Assembly: GCA_947625305.1 (NCBI GenBank)
Contig: CANQNW010000009.1
Coordinates: forward strand, 1 to 64,000
DNA length: 64,000 nucleotides
Source: Candidatus Gastranaerophilales bacterium
GTDB lineage: Bacteria; Cyanobacteriota; Vampirovibrionia; Gastranaerophilales; Gastranaerophilaceae
Reading direction: 5' to 3'
Shown: positions 35,501-46,149 of the stretch, one piece after another
Layout: each line of letters opens with the position of its first letter
Numbering within the stretch: the first letter of the stretch is position 1
Notes under the pieces: generated by a model
Told to the model about the DNA's origin: nothing
Databases searched by the model: none
What the model saw: only the letters and a program-made list of their open reading frames with translations
Position numbers and translations under genes: made by a program

Positions 35501-35846
35501 TTATTTCTTTATAATTTATTTCCAAAAACTTATTGCTGAAATATATATGAGAAAAGGTGATTTTAGTGCCGCTAAAATGTATTTTGAAAAAGCGGTTACT
35601 CTTGCAAAGCAGTTTGAACTTAAATATCAGGTGGCTGAGTTATATATGGCATATGGTTTATATATGGAAGAATTTATGAAGGTTAATTCTTCATTTACGG
35701 AGGAAAATATGCAGACAACAGCGCAAATGTACGATAAAGCGCTGGCTGTTTCTAAAGAGTTAAGATTAAATAATTTAATTGAAAAAGCTTCAAAATTAAA
35801 AAATGAGTTTAAAACAAGTTCAAGATTAAATTCTGTTTATAAGTAA
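32538..35846 (+). CDS. Zinc-ribbon, P-loop ATPase and TPR protein (STAND/AAA-like)
   Basis: The protein has 1102 residues. Three zinc ribbons with CxxC pairs cover residues 3-70. An acidic disordered linker runs to about 200. An AAA/STAND-like ATPase domain begins near 215 with Walker A GKDGTGKT (224-231) and a Walker B-like LVITVDNFELLD near 348. The C-terminal half is helical, with TPR-like repeats (EIYMRKGDFSAAKMYFEKAVTLAKQ). STAND proteins act as ligand-controlled oligomerising switches. It follows the sigma factor gene by eight bases and the three genes are likely one operon. No output domain was recognised beyond the zinc ribbons. Confidence 0.7.
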   Translation: MKCRKCGTEIADDSIRCSNCGIKVNMVCPECKTLVPFGTMVCTSCGFELLKKCPSCGAVNSYFSIKCRKCNADLSSKPLDNSPSNEGNEIVDSFFSEIAETQNNYNDNNIENIENEIVETPKDNQAETAENEKIEPVQVENEKPSGENIQNSENIDILKNEDIVPLEEIADYDVQESLDNENDDSTIKTEPEDYSKIEVQPDAVKMAVKSITSSISKHIIAVHGKDGTGKTAVLRQTQQCLSSKGYLFLFGSCTPLLQITSFGFFQDAFLRIMGFPPYTNSFEAFVKDFKKSPLYEIFNFLEDEELHIFLNIIYPSQKDKFENIMKNKQLMFSVLEKVIKSFSVNSNLVITVDNFELLDGASYDFMVYMLQKGYFNNRLKLFVAFKEDKEIQSYFDMTKISDEIFEVINIDKLSKSDLLKAVKRSLHIDITNIMDNEYLDEIIEKSDGNALRIEQEIALLFNCGYISVNNSDIVVNSNNKPTVEPSSFEQLVKLRLNTLTPVIKNVLFMSAIMGYRFASNILASAISISGEKLQGILDYLKEELYIEFVDNYTCEFKSLELWKLIYQEAKSDLLYKENSQKLYSVLSPLVLSSNLQKIISCTGGLDKREEFYIWQETSKIASKLGDTNLYIISLKQCLKIMEEENFDNTEEQKIVLYEQLGKLLCEKSPTEAVSYLSNILDFYIKSENTNKILDISSYLIKSCYLSGNYFGVTEVTDAVIASLSGSDMESLSSELALIKTRKLKALFNIGNSEQIINLVNEEIIPSIEKDLYSRQIDSKYKSLLVDGWLCAKTVLAKAYALQGNNQVFSIIADLRSFVEKYNYDTDFYVIQINLIEAFANTIVGEVHKSNELLGDIASNASSLNIESELLSEWNMINIINRVLLNENDGLKSDLFELATFTNNINEHFIKNIIKLILGYVLKQEGNVKKALEIFNEEITYFAKEKVAIGALLSWFLIVQITMDMGDDDKALSTASKSLEIAQSPKINNYFFIIYFQKLIAEIYMRKGDFSAAKMYFEKAVTLAKQFELKYQVAELYMAYGLYMEEFMKVNSSFTEENMQTTAQMYDKALAVSKELRLNNLIEKASKLKNEFKTSSRLNSVYK

Positions 35847-37823
35847 TTATTGATAGATCTTTTTATACATATGGTAGCTTCTAAATACTTTTTTTACATA
35901 ATGTCTTGTTTCATCGTATGGGATATTTTCAATAAATTCATCTAAATCATTTGTTTTAAATGTATTAATCCACTTTTGAACAGCACCTTCTCCGCCGTTA
36001 TAGGCGGCGACCGCATATAAATCATTATTAAATTTATCTTTTAAATATTTCAAATAGTTACATCCTATATATAAGTTAACTTTTGGGTTTTCTAAATCAG
36101 CAAGTGAATTTATATCCATTGATAATTTTGAAGACATATAATTAGCGGTGGCGGGAATTAATTGCATTAACCCTATTGCATTTGATGAACTTTTTGCATG
36201 TTCGTTAAAATAGCTTTCTTCTCTTATTAAACCTGTTATCAAATAGGGGTCAAGATTTAATTTTTGAGCAGCTATATTAATTTCATCAGTATAATATAGA
36301 GGATAAGCCAATTTATATGCTGCACTTAATATAGATGGTTTTACACTCATAGAACTTATTTCATCTCTTGCAAGCACTATAGATGCAGATTTTTTATCTT
36401 TTTTGGCTTCAAACCAGCTTTTAACTATCTTGTTATTATAATCTGCATCCAGCCATAGTTCATAGTCGCCCATTTCAAACAATGTATTTATCAGTTTGAC
36501 ATCTTTTATATTTAACTGCGACAGAGAAATAGGAAAGGCCAAATCTTCTTTTTGAACGGGAAGTTTTATATGTTGATTTGTCTTCCAAAAATCATTTTTT
36601 TGATTTATTATATATTCTGCTCTTAATCCGTAATATTCATCGGGATATTTTGTATTTAGTTTAGACAGTACGGCATTTGCTTCTTGGATTTTGTTTTGTT
36701 TAATAAGTGTTTTTGCATACCAGAACATCATTTTTTTTGTTGATTGTACATTGGGGTATGTTTTTAGGTGCTTTAATGCCAATTCTTGAGCGGATATATA
36801 ATTTTTATTTTTATATTTATTCCAAAATAGTTCCCACAGTGCTTCGGGTGCAAATTCGGAATTGGGATATTTTTCAACTATTTCGTTATATAAATTGATT
36901 GATTTATCCTTCGGCAGTATATTTGCCAATTTATATAACACATAATCTTCACCCGAAAGTTTGTGTCTTTTTATAATATTGGACATTAAAGTCCAATTTC
37001 TTATTTTGCTCCCGGGCATATAGGAGGTATATATATCATAAATTTGTTTTAAATTGGATTTATCCGTTTGAGATGAATATGATGTAATATCATTTTCAAT
37101 TAATTTTTTTGCAATTACTTTATTCCCCGCATAGTGATTAGCTAAAACGAGATAATCCCAGCAGGTATTTATGGGTAATGTATAGAAATATTTTAAAGCC
37201 TCTTGGTATTTTTTATTTTTATAATAAGTTATTCCAACAAGTTTTTTTTCATCAAATGTCAGTTCTCTGCCTATTGAAGATAGTTCGTCAGCGGCAGCTA
37301 ATTCATAATTTCTGTTGCCTGTAGAGGCTAAAAGATAATCTTTTAAATATTTTGCCGATTTTTCTTTATCGGTATTTTTTTCTATTATTCCCAAAAAATA
37401 ATCAGCACTTGTAATTTCGTTATTTTTATTATTTTTAACTTTTAGAAAGTATGTTTTTGCGTTTTCGTAATCTTTTAAATAATAGTAGCAGGAGGCAAGA
37501 TTGTACTGTGCATTTTGTGCAAATATTGAATTGGGATTTTTTTCCAAAAATAATTTATATTTTAAAATTGCACTGTTAAAGTCGCCTGCTCTTTGGGCTG
37601 ATTTTGCCTGTTTATATATTGCTGTTGTATATAGGGGACTTATAAATTTTATTTTCCCGAAATTGTAGTATGCGTTTTGGTAATCGCCGTTATTATAAAA
37701 CTCTACTCCCTGTTTATAATATACAGGTGAGTTTTCGGTTATTTTGTCATTATATATAAGAATTGCCAATGTTGTCGGGACTAATACTATAAGGCTTATT
37801 CCTATTTGTTTTAAGTACTTCAT
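35847..37823 (-). CDS. slt: Soluble lytic murein transglycosylase with TPR-like region
   Basis: This envelope enzyme cleaves peptidoglycan glycan strands to make anhydro-muropeptides. The 658-residue protein has an N-terminal signal/anchor (IGISLIVLVPTTLAILIY). A long TPR-like superhelix follows (for example FAQNAQYNLASCYYYLKDYENAKTYFLKV). The C-terminal SLT domain shows catalytic Glu in GLIREESYFN, then AIGLMQLIPATA, then AVAAYNGGEGAV. Length and layout match Slt70. It faces the ATPase gene with no gap. It lies downstream of the GGDEF gene on the same strand. Confidence 0.93.
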   Translation of the reverse strand: MKYLKQIGISLIVLVPTTLAILIYNDKITENSPVYYKQGVEFYNNGDYQNAYYNFGKIKFISPLYTTAIYKQAKSAQRAGDFNSAILKYKLFLEKNPNSIFAQNAQYNLASCYYYLKDYENAKTYFLKVKNNKNNEITSADYFLGIIEKNTDKEKSAKYLKDYLLASTGNRNYELAAADELSSIGRELTFDEKKLVGITYYKNKKYQEALKYFYTLPINTCWDYLVLANHYAGNKVIAKKLIENDITSYSSQTDKSNLKQIYDIYTSYMPGSKIRNWTLMSNIIKRHKLSGEDYVLYKLANILPKDKSINLYNEIVEKYPNSEFAPEALWELFWNKYKNKNYISAQELALKHLKTYPNVQSTKKMMFWYAKTLIKQNKIQEANAVLSKLNTKYPDEYYGLRAEYIINQKNDFWKTNQHIKLPVQKEDLAFPISLSQLNIKDVKLINTLFEMGDYELWLDADYNNKIVKSWFEAKKDKKSASIVLARDEISSMSVKPSILSAAYKLAYPLYYTDEINIAAQKLNLDPYLITGLIREESYFNEHAKSSSNAIGLMQLIPATANYMSSKLSMDINSLADLENPKVNLYIGCNYLKYLKDKFNNDLYAVAAYNGGEGAVQKWINTFKTNDLDEFIENIPYDETRHYVKKVFRSYHMYKKIYQ

Positions 37824-37874
37824 AAACTATTCCCAAAAATCCTTTATAATAACAGGATAAAACAAAGTTAATTA

Positions 37875-39308
37875 TTAGACAATAATTACTCTGTTTCTGC
37901 CTGAGGCTTTTGCTTTATATAGTGCTTTATCAGCTTTTTGCGCCAATTCATAAGGCTCCATTGATTCATTATATGCGCAAACTCCTATACTTACCGTTAT
38001 ATTTATATGAGAAGTGTTATTTACATTTGCTTCTTCAATGTTTATTTTTGTTTTTTCGATAACTTTTCGGAGCCTTTGTGCTACGAAGCTTGCTTCTTTT
38101 ATGTTTGTTTGAGGCAGAATTATAAAAAATTCCTCTCCTCCGTATCTGCAAGCGATATCGTATTCTCTTATTTCAGATTTTATTATGTCTGAGACCTTTT
38201 TTAATACGCAGTCCCCTGCCGCATGCCCGTATGTATCATTTACTTTTTTAAAGTAATCCACATCAAGCATCATACAGCACAGGGAAATTTTATTTCTTTT
38301 GCTGTTTGCGACTTCTTGTTTCAGCCTTATTTCAAACTGTCTGCGGTTGTTTAAACCTGTCAGGGCATCTAATGTAGCATATTTTAAAACTTCCGCATAC
38401 GAGTTTGCTCTTTGTATTGTAAGTCCTGACTGCCTTGTTAATTGAAGAAGGTAATCTATATTTTTTTCTGACAGCTTTTCTATATTGCTGTAGGCAACGA
38501 TTGCGCCTAAAAGACTTTCTTCATTCTCAATTGGAAATATTCCTATTTTGTTATCTTTTGAAAGTATATATTCCGAGTTTTTTGTTAGTTTCTGTAATTG
38601 TTTATGAATTCTTTCGTCTTTGCAGGCATTCGGCCATATAAGTTCAAAATTGTTATTTTTATATATAAAAATATAGATTAAGTGCGAACTTATAAATCTG
38701 TCTATCATTTCACCGATTAGAGGTATGATATAGGATAATTCGTACTGGCTTTCTATTATTTTTGCTATATCCTTCATTGCTTTATAGAAGTTTAAGCTTA
38801 TTTCCATTTGTTCATTTAAAATGTAATTTATTATTGCTCCTGAAATAAGCATTGATGATATATTTATTATTTCAAAGTATTTTTTATCAAAATCTTTTTT
38901 TGTTGTAATAAAGTTTATAAGTCCGAATACTTCTCCGTTTGATATCAAGGGATATATTATATAGTTTTTTTCGCCGATTAGTTCAGTTATCCCTGATATA
39001 TCGGAGCTGTCAATATTTCTTTTGAATTCGCTTTCGTTAAAATAAAATTTTTCACCTTTATTTACTGCAAAATTTGTGTATGCATAATTTATTTGATTGG
39101 AACTGCCCTCTGTATTACCGATTTCAGTATTTTTTACAAAATCTTTTAATCGCATATTGTTATTATCCCAAATAACAAAAGTAACTTTTTCTGTTTCCAA
39201 ATATGTATTAAATAATTTTTCAACTGCCGGCATGGTTCTTACAGGCGACATCTTGCCCGATAATATATTTGATAATTTGTTAAGTAATTCAATTTTGTAT
39301 TTATTCAT
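37875..39308 (-). CDS. GAF-like and GGDEF diguanylate cyclase
   Basis: The protein has 477 residues. Two GAF-like sensor regions span about 15-160 and 165-300, followed by a GGDEF domain. The active site is GGEEF (390-394), and the inhibitory I-site RxxD is at 381-384, so it probably makes cyclic di-GMP with product inhibition. No membrane segment is evident. Its start is two bases after the stop of the TPR gene (39311-40369), so they are coupled. The window's HD-GYP protein (15021) is degenerate, so the partner hydrolase may be elsewhere. Confidence 0.92.
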   Translation of the reverse strand: MNKYKIELLNKLSNILSGKMSPVRTMPAVEKLFNTYLETEKVTFVIWDNNNMRLKDFVKNTEIGNTEGSSNQINYAYTNFAVNKGEKFYFNESEFKRNIDSSDISGITELIGEKNYIIYPLISNGEVFGLINFITTKKDFDKKYFEIINISSMLISGAIINYILNEQMEISLNFYKAMKDIAKIIESQYELSYIIPLIGEMIDRFISSHLIYIFIYKNNNFELIWPNACKDERIHKQLQKLTKNSEYILSKDNKIGIFPIENEESLLGAIVAYSNIEKLSEKNIDYLLQLTRQSGLTIQRANSYAEVLKYATLDALTGLNNRRQFEIRLKQEVANSKRNKISLCCMMLDVDYFKKVNDTYGHAAGDCVLKKVSDIIKSEIREYDIACRYGGEEFFIILPQTNIKEASFVAQRLRKVIEKTKINIEEANVNNTSHINITVSIGVCAYNESMEPYELAQKADKALYKAKASGRNRVIIV

Positions 39309-39310
39309 AT

Positions 39311-40369
39311 TTATATTTCTTCAAATTGCTTTTCATATGTACATTTTAAAAGTTTATTCATATTAAATTCTTTTTGTTTTTCTGCTGAAATTTTTCCGTT
39401 GGTATATACTATTTCATTTTGCGGAAGGGCTGTTAAATCAACTTTATCTTTTAAGTAGTCATAATCACCTTCATTTATTATTCTTCGTTTAATTTCGGTA
39501 ATTATTCCGTAAACATATTTATTTTTATCGTCATTTCCGTAATAATCAAGGAGCATTGTTGTTTTTTCAAATTCTGATAATGCCTCTTTATTGTAGTGCA
39601 TTTCTCTTAAAAGCAGAGCAAAATTATAATGAGCTTCAAAACTGTCGGGTTTTATATTTATTGCACGGCAGTATTCTCTGCCTGCGCTTTTATAATCGCC
39701 TAATAGATGATTTGTTAGTGCAAGATTATAATAATTATCGTAATTATCTTTTAAATATTCATTAGCTTTTGTATATGCTTCTTTTGCTTTTTTCAAATAT
39801 TTTACTGCAGTTAATGTTCTGTCGCCCATGTATACGGCTTTACCTCTATAAGCAAGACCCATGTTATAGTACGCAATACCTTTATTTTCACGAATTGATT
39901 TTTTATTGTCGAATACAAACGGTATGTTTATTTCAAACGGTCTGGAATTAATAACTCTGCCGTATTCTTGTATAGCTTTATCATAGTTTGCCATTTTTTC
40001 TGAAAGTATTATACCTAAATCCATTCGGCAGACCATAAAGTTAGGACTGTACTTAAGTGCCTGTTCGTAGGCATTAACAGCTTCATAGTAATTTTCAAAG
40101 CTTACATAAATATTGCCGAGGTTACAACTTGCCCTTGAGTGCCCCGGATAATTGCGCAGTGCAATTTTATAATAATCTATTGCCCGCTGATATTTTTCAT
40201 CCTTATATGCTTTATCGCCTTTATGTACATAATAAAATCCGATGCATTTATGATACTGCCTGAAATACCAATCACGGCAAAAATATAAAGATGCTATAAA
40301 TGCAATCATCATAATGCATATAAATACTTTTGTTATTTTAAGTTTAAGCAGTTTTATAATAAAATCCAC
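39311..40369 (-). CDS. Membrane-anchored TPR protein
   Basis: The protein has 352 residues. One N-terminal membrane segment (TKVFICIMMIAFIASLYF) is followed by about six TPR units, for example DEKYQRAIDYYKIALRNYPGH and ENYYEAVNAYEQALKYSPN. TPR arrays bind other proteins; the partner is unknown. The GTG start is preceded by CGGAG. It is 25 bases after gyrB and two bases before the GGDEF gene, so it is probably in the gyrB operon. Confidence 0.8.
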   Translation of the reverse strand: MDFIIKLLKLKITKVFICIMMIAFIASLYFCRDWYFRQYHKCIGFYYVHKGDKAYKDEKYQRAIDYYKIALRNYPGHSRASCNLGNIYVSFENYYEAVNAYEQALKYSPNFMVCRMDLGIILSEKMANYDKAIQEYGRVINSRPFEINIPFVFDNKKSIRENKGIAYYNMGLAYRGKAVYMGDRTLTAVKYLKKAKEAYTKANEYLKDNYDNYYNLALTNHLLGDYKSAGREYCRAINIKPDSFEAHYNFALLLREMHYNKEALSEFEKTTMLLDYYGNDDKNKYVYGIITEIKRRIINEGDYDYLKDKVDLTALPQNEIVYTNGKISAEKQKEFNMNKLLKCTYEKQFEEI

Positions 40370-40394
40370 TATTTTCTAACTCCGTTATTTGGAA

Positions 40395-42854
<2,460 letters not shown>

Positions 42855-42976
42855 CTACTCATCTATTATATTGTACTACAAATATTCCCTGAGTGCTAAT
42901 ATATTACTATAATTTAACTGTTTATAAATCTTCATTTTAAGGAATATTATTTGTATAATTAAGAAAAAGGCTTTAT

Positions 42977-43600
42977 ATGTTTTTTAAACGAAAATGTAAA
43001 ATAACTTTTATAAGACATGGTGCAACGATTAATACGGAAGTAAACAGACTGTTTGATGATGAAACATATCCTGCAATTAATGCGCTTGGCAAGTATGAAA
43101 TGACAAGAATTGCGGAGTGGGTTAAAGCTAAAGGATTAAAAACCGATAAAATATTTGCATCTTCTGCCTTAAGAACAGTTCAAAGTGCAGAAATACTCTC
43201 TAAAATTTGTAATCACGATTTTGAAATAATATCTGACCTGCAAAGCAGAAAAACGGGAGTATGGAGCGGGCTTTCTTTTGATGAAATTGAAAAAAAATAT
43301 CCTCATATGCTTGAAGAATACCATAAAAATCCTGAAAATTACTGCCCTGAAGGCGGAGAAACAACAATTCAGCTTAATGCAAGAGTAAAAACCGCTATCC
43401 AAAAAATTATTGAAAATAATTTGAATAAAAGAATTATAATTGTAACCCATGGTGAGATTATTCAATCGGCTATTGCAAATGCACTTGAGATACCGCCCTC
43501 TAATCAGTTTAAAGTTTATATACCTACAGGCAGTGCTACTCAAATAAGTTATTTTGAAGATTTTGCAAGTCTTGTATATTCTGCTTATCTGCCTGTATAA
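42977..43600 (+). CDS. Histidine phosphatase family protein (phosphoglycerate mutase-like)
   Basis: The 207-residue protein has the RHG catalytic motif (FIRHGATINT), the ASSALRTVQSAEIL segment and the C-terminal IIVTHGEIIQSAI with the second His. It is a broad-specificity phosphatase or mutase of the PhoE/GpmB type. The real substrate is unknown. AAAAAGG is the likely ribosome binding site and TATAAT lies about 20 bases further upstream. Its stop codon overlaps the -10 element of the next gene. Confidence 0.85.
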   Translation: MFFKRKCKITFIRHGATINTEVNRLFDDETYPAINALGKYEMTRIAEWVKAKGLKTDKIFASSALRTVQSAEILSKICNHDFEIISDLQSRKTGVWSGLSFDEIEKKYPHMLEEYHKNPENYCPEGGETTIQLNARVKTAIQKIIENNLNKRIIIVTHGEIIQSAIANALEIPPSNQFKVYIPTGSATQISYFEDFASLVYSAYLPV

Positions 43601-43601
43601 T
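43572..43601 (+). promoter_or_regulatory. Promoter for a leaderless acetyltransferase gene
   Basis: TTGTAT (43572-43577), an 18-base spacer and TATAAT (43596-43601) overlap the end of the upstream gene. The ATG at 43608 is seven bases after the -10 hexamer, with no Shine-Dalgarno sequence between. Confidence 0.55.
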
Positions 43602-43607
43602 AAATTT

Positions 43608-44099
43608 ATGAATTTTATTAATATTAAAACCGAGGAAGAAATTAAATTATTAGCTGATTTAGCTTGTGAAATCTGGCATGAATACTGGCCCGTACTTCTT
43701 TCTGATGCTCAAATAGATTATATGGTTAATAAGTTTCAATCTTATAATGCAATTAAAAATCAAATAAACAGCGAGGGTTATATTTATAATATCCTTGAGA
43801 AAAACTCTGAAATTTGCGGTTATTTCGGTATTCATCCCGAACAAGAAAAATTATTTTTGTCTAAATTGTATGTAAAAAAAGAATTTCGCCATATGGGGAT
43901 AGGTGCGGGTGCTTTTGCTAAAATATGCGAAATCTCAAAGGAATTAAATAAAAAATCAATTTATTTAACGGTAAATAAACATAATACCAATACAATTTCC
44001 GCATACAAAAAATGGGGATTTAAAACGATTAATTCTGATGTAACCGATATCGGGCAAGGGTTTGTTATGGATGATTATATTATGGAATACTACTTATAA
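43608..44099 (+). CDS. GNAT family N-acetyltransferase
   Basis: The 163-residue protein has the GNAT fold: strand motif LFLSKLYVKKEFRHMGIGAGAFAKI, in which RHMGIGAG binds acetyl-CoA, and C-terminal ISAYKKWGFKTINS. The acceptor substrate is unknown. A longer frame starts at 43554, but the family start is MNFINIKTEEE at 43608. The promoter places the transcription start at this codon. Its 3' end overlaps the convergent ZIP transporter gene by six bases. Confidence 0.85.
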   Translation: MNFINIKTEEEIKLLADLACEIWHEYWPVLLSDAQIDYMVNKFQSYNAIKNQINSEGYIYNILEKNSEICGYFGIHPEQEKLFLSKLYVKKEFRHMGIGAGAFAKICEISKELNKKSIYLTVNKHNTNTISAYKKWGFKTINSDVTDIGQGFVMDDYIMEYYL

Positions 44100-44879
44100 G
44101 AAGATTAATCCAAGACTCATAATGAGCATTCCCGAAATAATCCCGATAATTACATGATGATTTTCGCCGTACTCTCTGGATAAGGGTAATAAAGTATCAA
44201 AAGATAAATATACCATAATCCCTGCAACAGAGGCTGTCATTATGCCTATGGACTGAGCAGGCATGAAGGTTTTTAATAATAATACTCCGATTAAACCGCC
44301 AACAGGTTCAGATATCCCCGAAACAAACGAATATAATATCGCCAGCCTTTTTTTGCCTGTTGCGTGGAATATAGGCAGGGCTATTGCTATACCTTCAGGA
44401 ATATTATGAATCGCAATTGCTATAGCAACAGGTATTCCCAGCATTATATCCTGAGTAGATACCAAAAATGTTGCCATACCCTCGGGAAAATTGTGCAGAG
44501 TTACAGCTATTGCGGTTATTAATCCTGCTCTTCTTATTTTATGCCTTTGATTACTTCTTTTTGAATTGCTTAAAAAGTCTGATTCTATGTGGTCAGGGAT
44601 AAAGTAGTCTATTATAATTGCAATTATAATACCGAAGAAAAACCCGCCGAAGGCTAAACCTTTTGAAACAACAAGGCTGTAATATTGTTCGAGCATTTTA
44701 GGCGCTTCGGTCATAAGTTCGCTTAAACTGATATATACCATTACCCCTGCGGAAAAACCAAGCCCGACAGATAGTGCTTTTAGGTTATTTCTTTTTATAA
44801 AAAAAGTGATAAATCCGCCTAAAAGTGTCGACATTCCCGCAAAAAGGGTTAATATTAATGGTAAAATATAGCTTTTCAT
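44094..44879 (-). CDS. zupT: ZIP family metal transporter, ZupT-like
   Basis: This inner-membrane carrier imports zinc and possibly other divalent metals. The 261-residue protein has about eight membrane segments. The metal-binding motifs HNFPEG and HNIPEG are in adjacent segments, and a histidine/charged loop (NSKRSNQRHKIRR) lies between the third and fourth. Its length and motif pair match bacterial ZupT. It is convergent with the acetyltransferase and divergent from the GspF gene. Confidence 0.93.
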   Translation of the reverse strand: MKSYILPLILTLFAGMSTLLGGFITFFIKRNNLKALSVGLGFSAGVMVYISLSELMTEAPKMLEQYYSLVVSKGLAFGGFFFGIIIAIIIDYFIPDHIESDFLSNSKRSNQRHKIRRAGLITAIAVTLHNFPEGMATFLVSTQDIMLGIPVAIAIAIHNIPEGIAIALPIFHATGKKRLAILYSFVSGISEPVGGLIGVLLLKTFMPAQSIGIMTASVAGIMVYLSFDTLLPLSREYGENHHVIIGIISGMLIMSLGLIFL

Positions 44880-44940
44880 AAATTCTATACTAGCACAAAA
44901 AAAATATTAAAAACTCTTTTCTTTAAAGTGATTAATAATA

Positions 44941-44946
44941 TATAAT
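44941..44946 (+). promoter_or_regulatory. -10 element seven bases before the GspF ATG
   Basis: TATAAT ends at 44946, and the ATG is at 44953 with only TGTTTT between them. No Shine-Dalgarno sequence is present, so the message is likely leaderless. The -35 region is poor. Confidence 0.5.
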
Positions 44947-44952
44947 TGTTTT

Positions 44953-46149
44953 ATGAGCAAGTTTTTTTATAAGGCAAAAGATATACAAGGTAAAATAATT
45001 GAAGGGTCTGTAAAAGCCTTCAATATTTCATCAGCCTCGGAAAAAATCGAAAAACTCGGACTTAAAGTTCTTGAGATTAGAGAACAATCAAATTCCGATA
45101 CGGCTTATAATTATACTAACAACAAAACAGGCACTCAAACAGTTTTTTCCGTTCAGGAAAAACTTGAATTTTTTAACTCTTTTTATGTTATGTACAAATC
45201 GGGACTTTCTGCCCTGCAAATTTTTCAATCAATTTATTCCTCCTCAAAAAATTCAAATATAAGATGGCTATGCTCTAAAGTAATAAAAAGTATAGAACGG
45301 GGTAATTCCATAGAAACAGCCTTCTCTAACTATACTAATGCCCTCGGAACTGTTTATACTAAATTGTTAACGGCAGGTGAACAATCCGGAAAACTTGAAC
45401 ATATTTTAAAAAATATAATTAAAAATATACAAAGAGAGCAGGAAATTAAAAAGAACATTGTTTCTGCACTGACATACCCGTTAATACTATTTTGTATGGC
45501 GATTGCTGTATTTTTGTTTTTTAAACTGTTTGTTTTAAAAGTTTTTGCAATGTGGGATGAATATCCGACACAATCTCAAATTATGGGAATGCTTGTATCT
45601 GCCGTTATTAAAATTGCCGTATTTTTTGTAATCGCAGGCATTTGTGTATTTTGTGTTTTTAAGAATAACAAATTAATGAGCGATATACAAAGTAAATTTT
45701 CTAATTTATTAATTTTTTCTAAGATTGTAAACAATTACGGGTTTGCCAATTTTTTTGCAATATCCTCTTTGGCTTATGAGGCAGGTATACCGCCCATTCA
45801 AACTTTTGAACTTGCAAACTCTGTTATCGGTAATTCAAATATTAAAAATAAATTAAATAAATCAATAAACATGATTAAAGAAGGATGTGAAATAACAACC
45901 GCTTTTAATGTCGCACAGGTGTTTTCTTCTTACGCAATCTCACAAATATCATCAGGCGAACAATCAGGCGAACTTGATAAAATGTTTATGCTTATTTCTA
46001 AAAACTATGAAAAAGAAGTCGATTTAGCAGTTAAAATTCTGTTAAAAAGTATTGAACCGCTTATGATGGTTATTGTAGGCATAGTTGCCGGTTATGTTAT
46101 TTATGTGGGATATACTTCATATTATAATAATTTATTTAATATGTTTTAA
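44953..46149 (+). CDS. GspF/PilC-family inner-membrane platform protein
   Basis: The 398-residue protein carries two T2SSF domains, each with a helical cytosolic bundle and membrane segments, plus a final membrane helix (LLMMVIVGIVAGYVIYVGY). The N-terminus FFYKAKDIQGKIIEGSVKA and repeated GEQSGKL/GEQSGEL motifs are typical. It is the platform protein of type II secretion or type IV pili. No gspE/pilB, pilin or secretin is in the window, so other parts must be elsewhere. The 3' end overlaps the minus-strand glycosyltransferase gene by four bases. Confidence 0.9.
   Translation: MSKFFYKAKDIQGKIIEGSVKAFNISSASEKIEKLGLKVLEIREQSNSDTAYNYTNNKTGTQTVFSVQEKLEFFNSFYVMYKSGLSALQIFQSIYSSSKNSNIRWLCSKVIKSIERGNSIETAFSNYTNALGTVYTKLLTAGEQSGKLEHILKNIIKNIQREQEIKKNIVSALTYPLILFCMAIAVFLFFKLFVLKVFAMWDEYPTQSQIMGMLVSAVIKIAVFFVIAGICVFCVFKNNKLMSDIQSKFSNLLIFSKIVNNYGFANFFAISSLAYEAGIPPIQTFELANSVIGNSNIKNKLNKSINMIKEGCEITTAFNVAQVFSSYAISQISSGEQSGELDKMFMLISKNYEKEVDLAVKILLKSIEPLMMVIVGIVAGYVIYVGYTSYYNNLFNMF

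Noticed and set aside
42891-42900. GAGTGCTAA, one half of a CIRCE-like (HrcA) site upstream of gyrB
   Set aside because: The matching TTAGCACTC is not found nine bases away on the other side, so only a half-site exists, which is likely chance.
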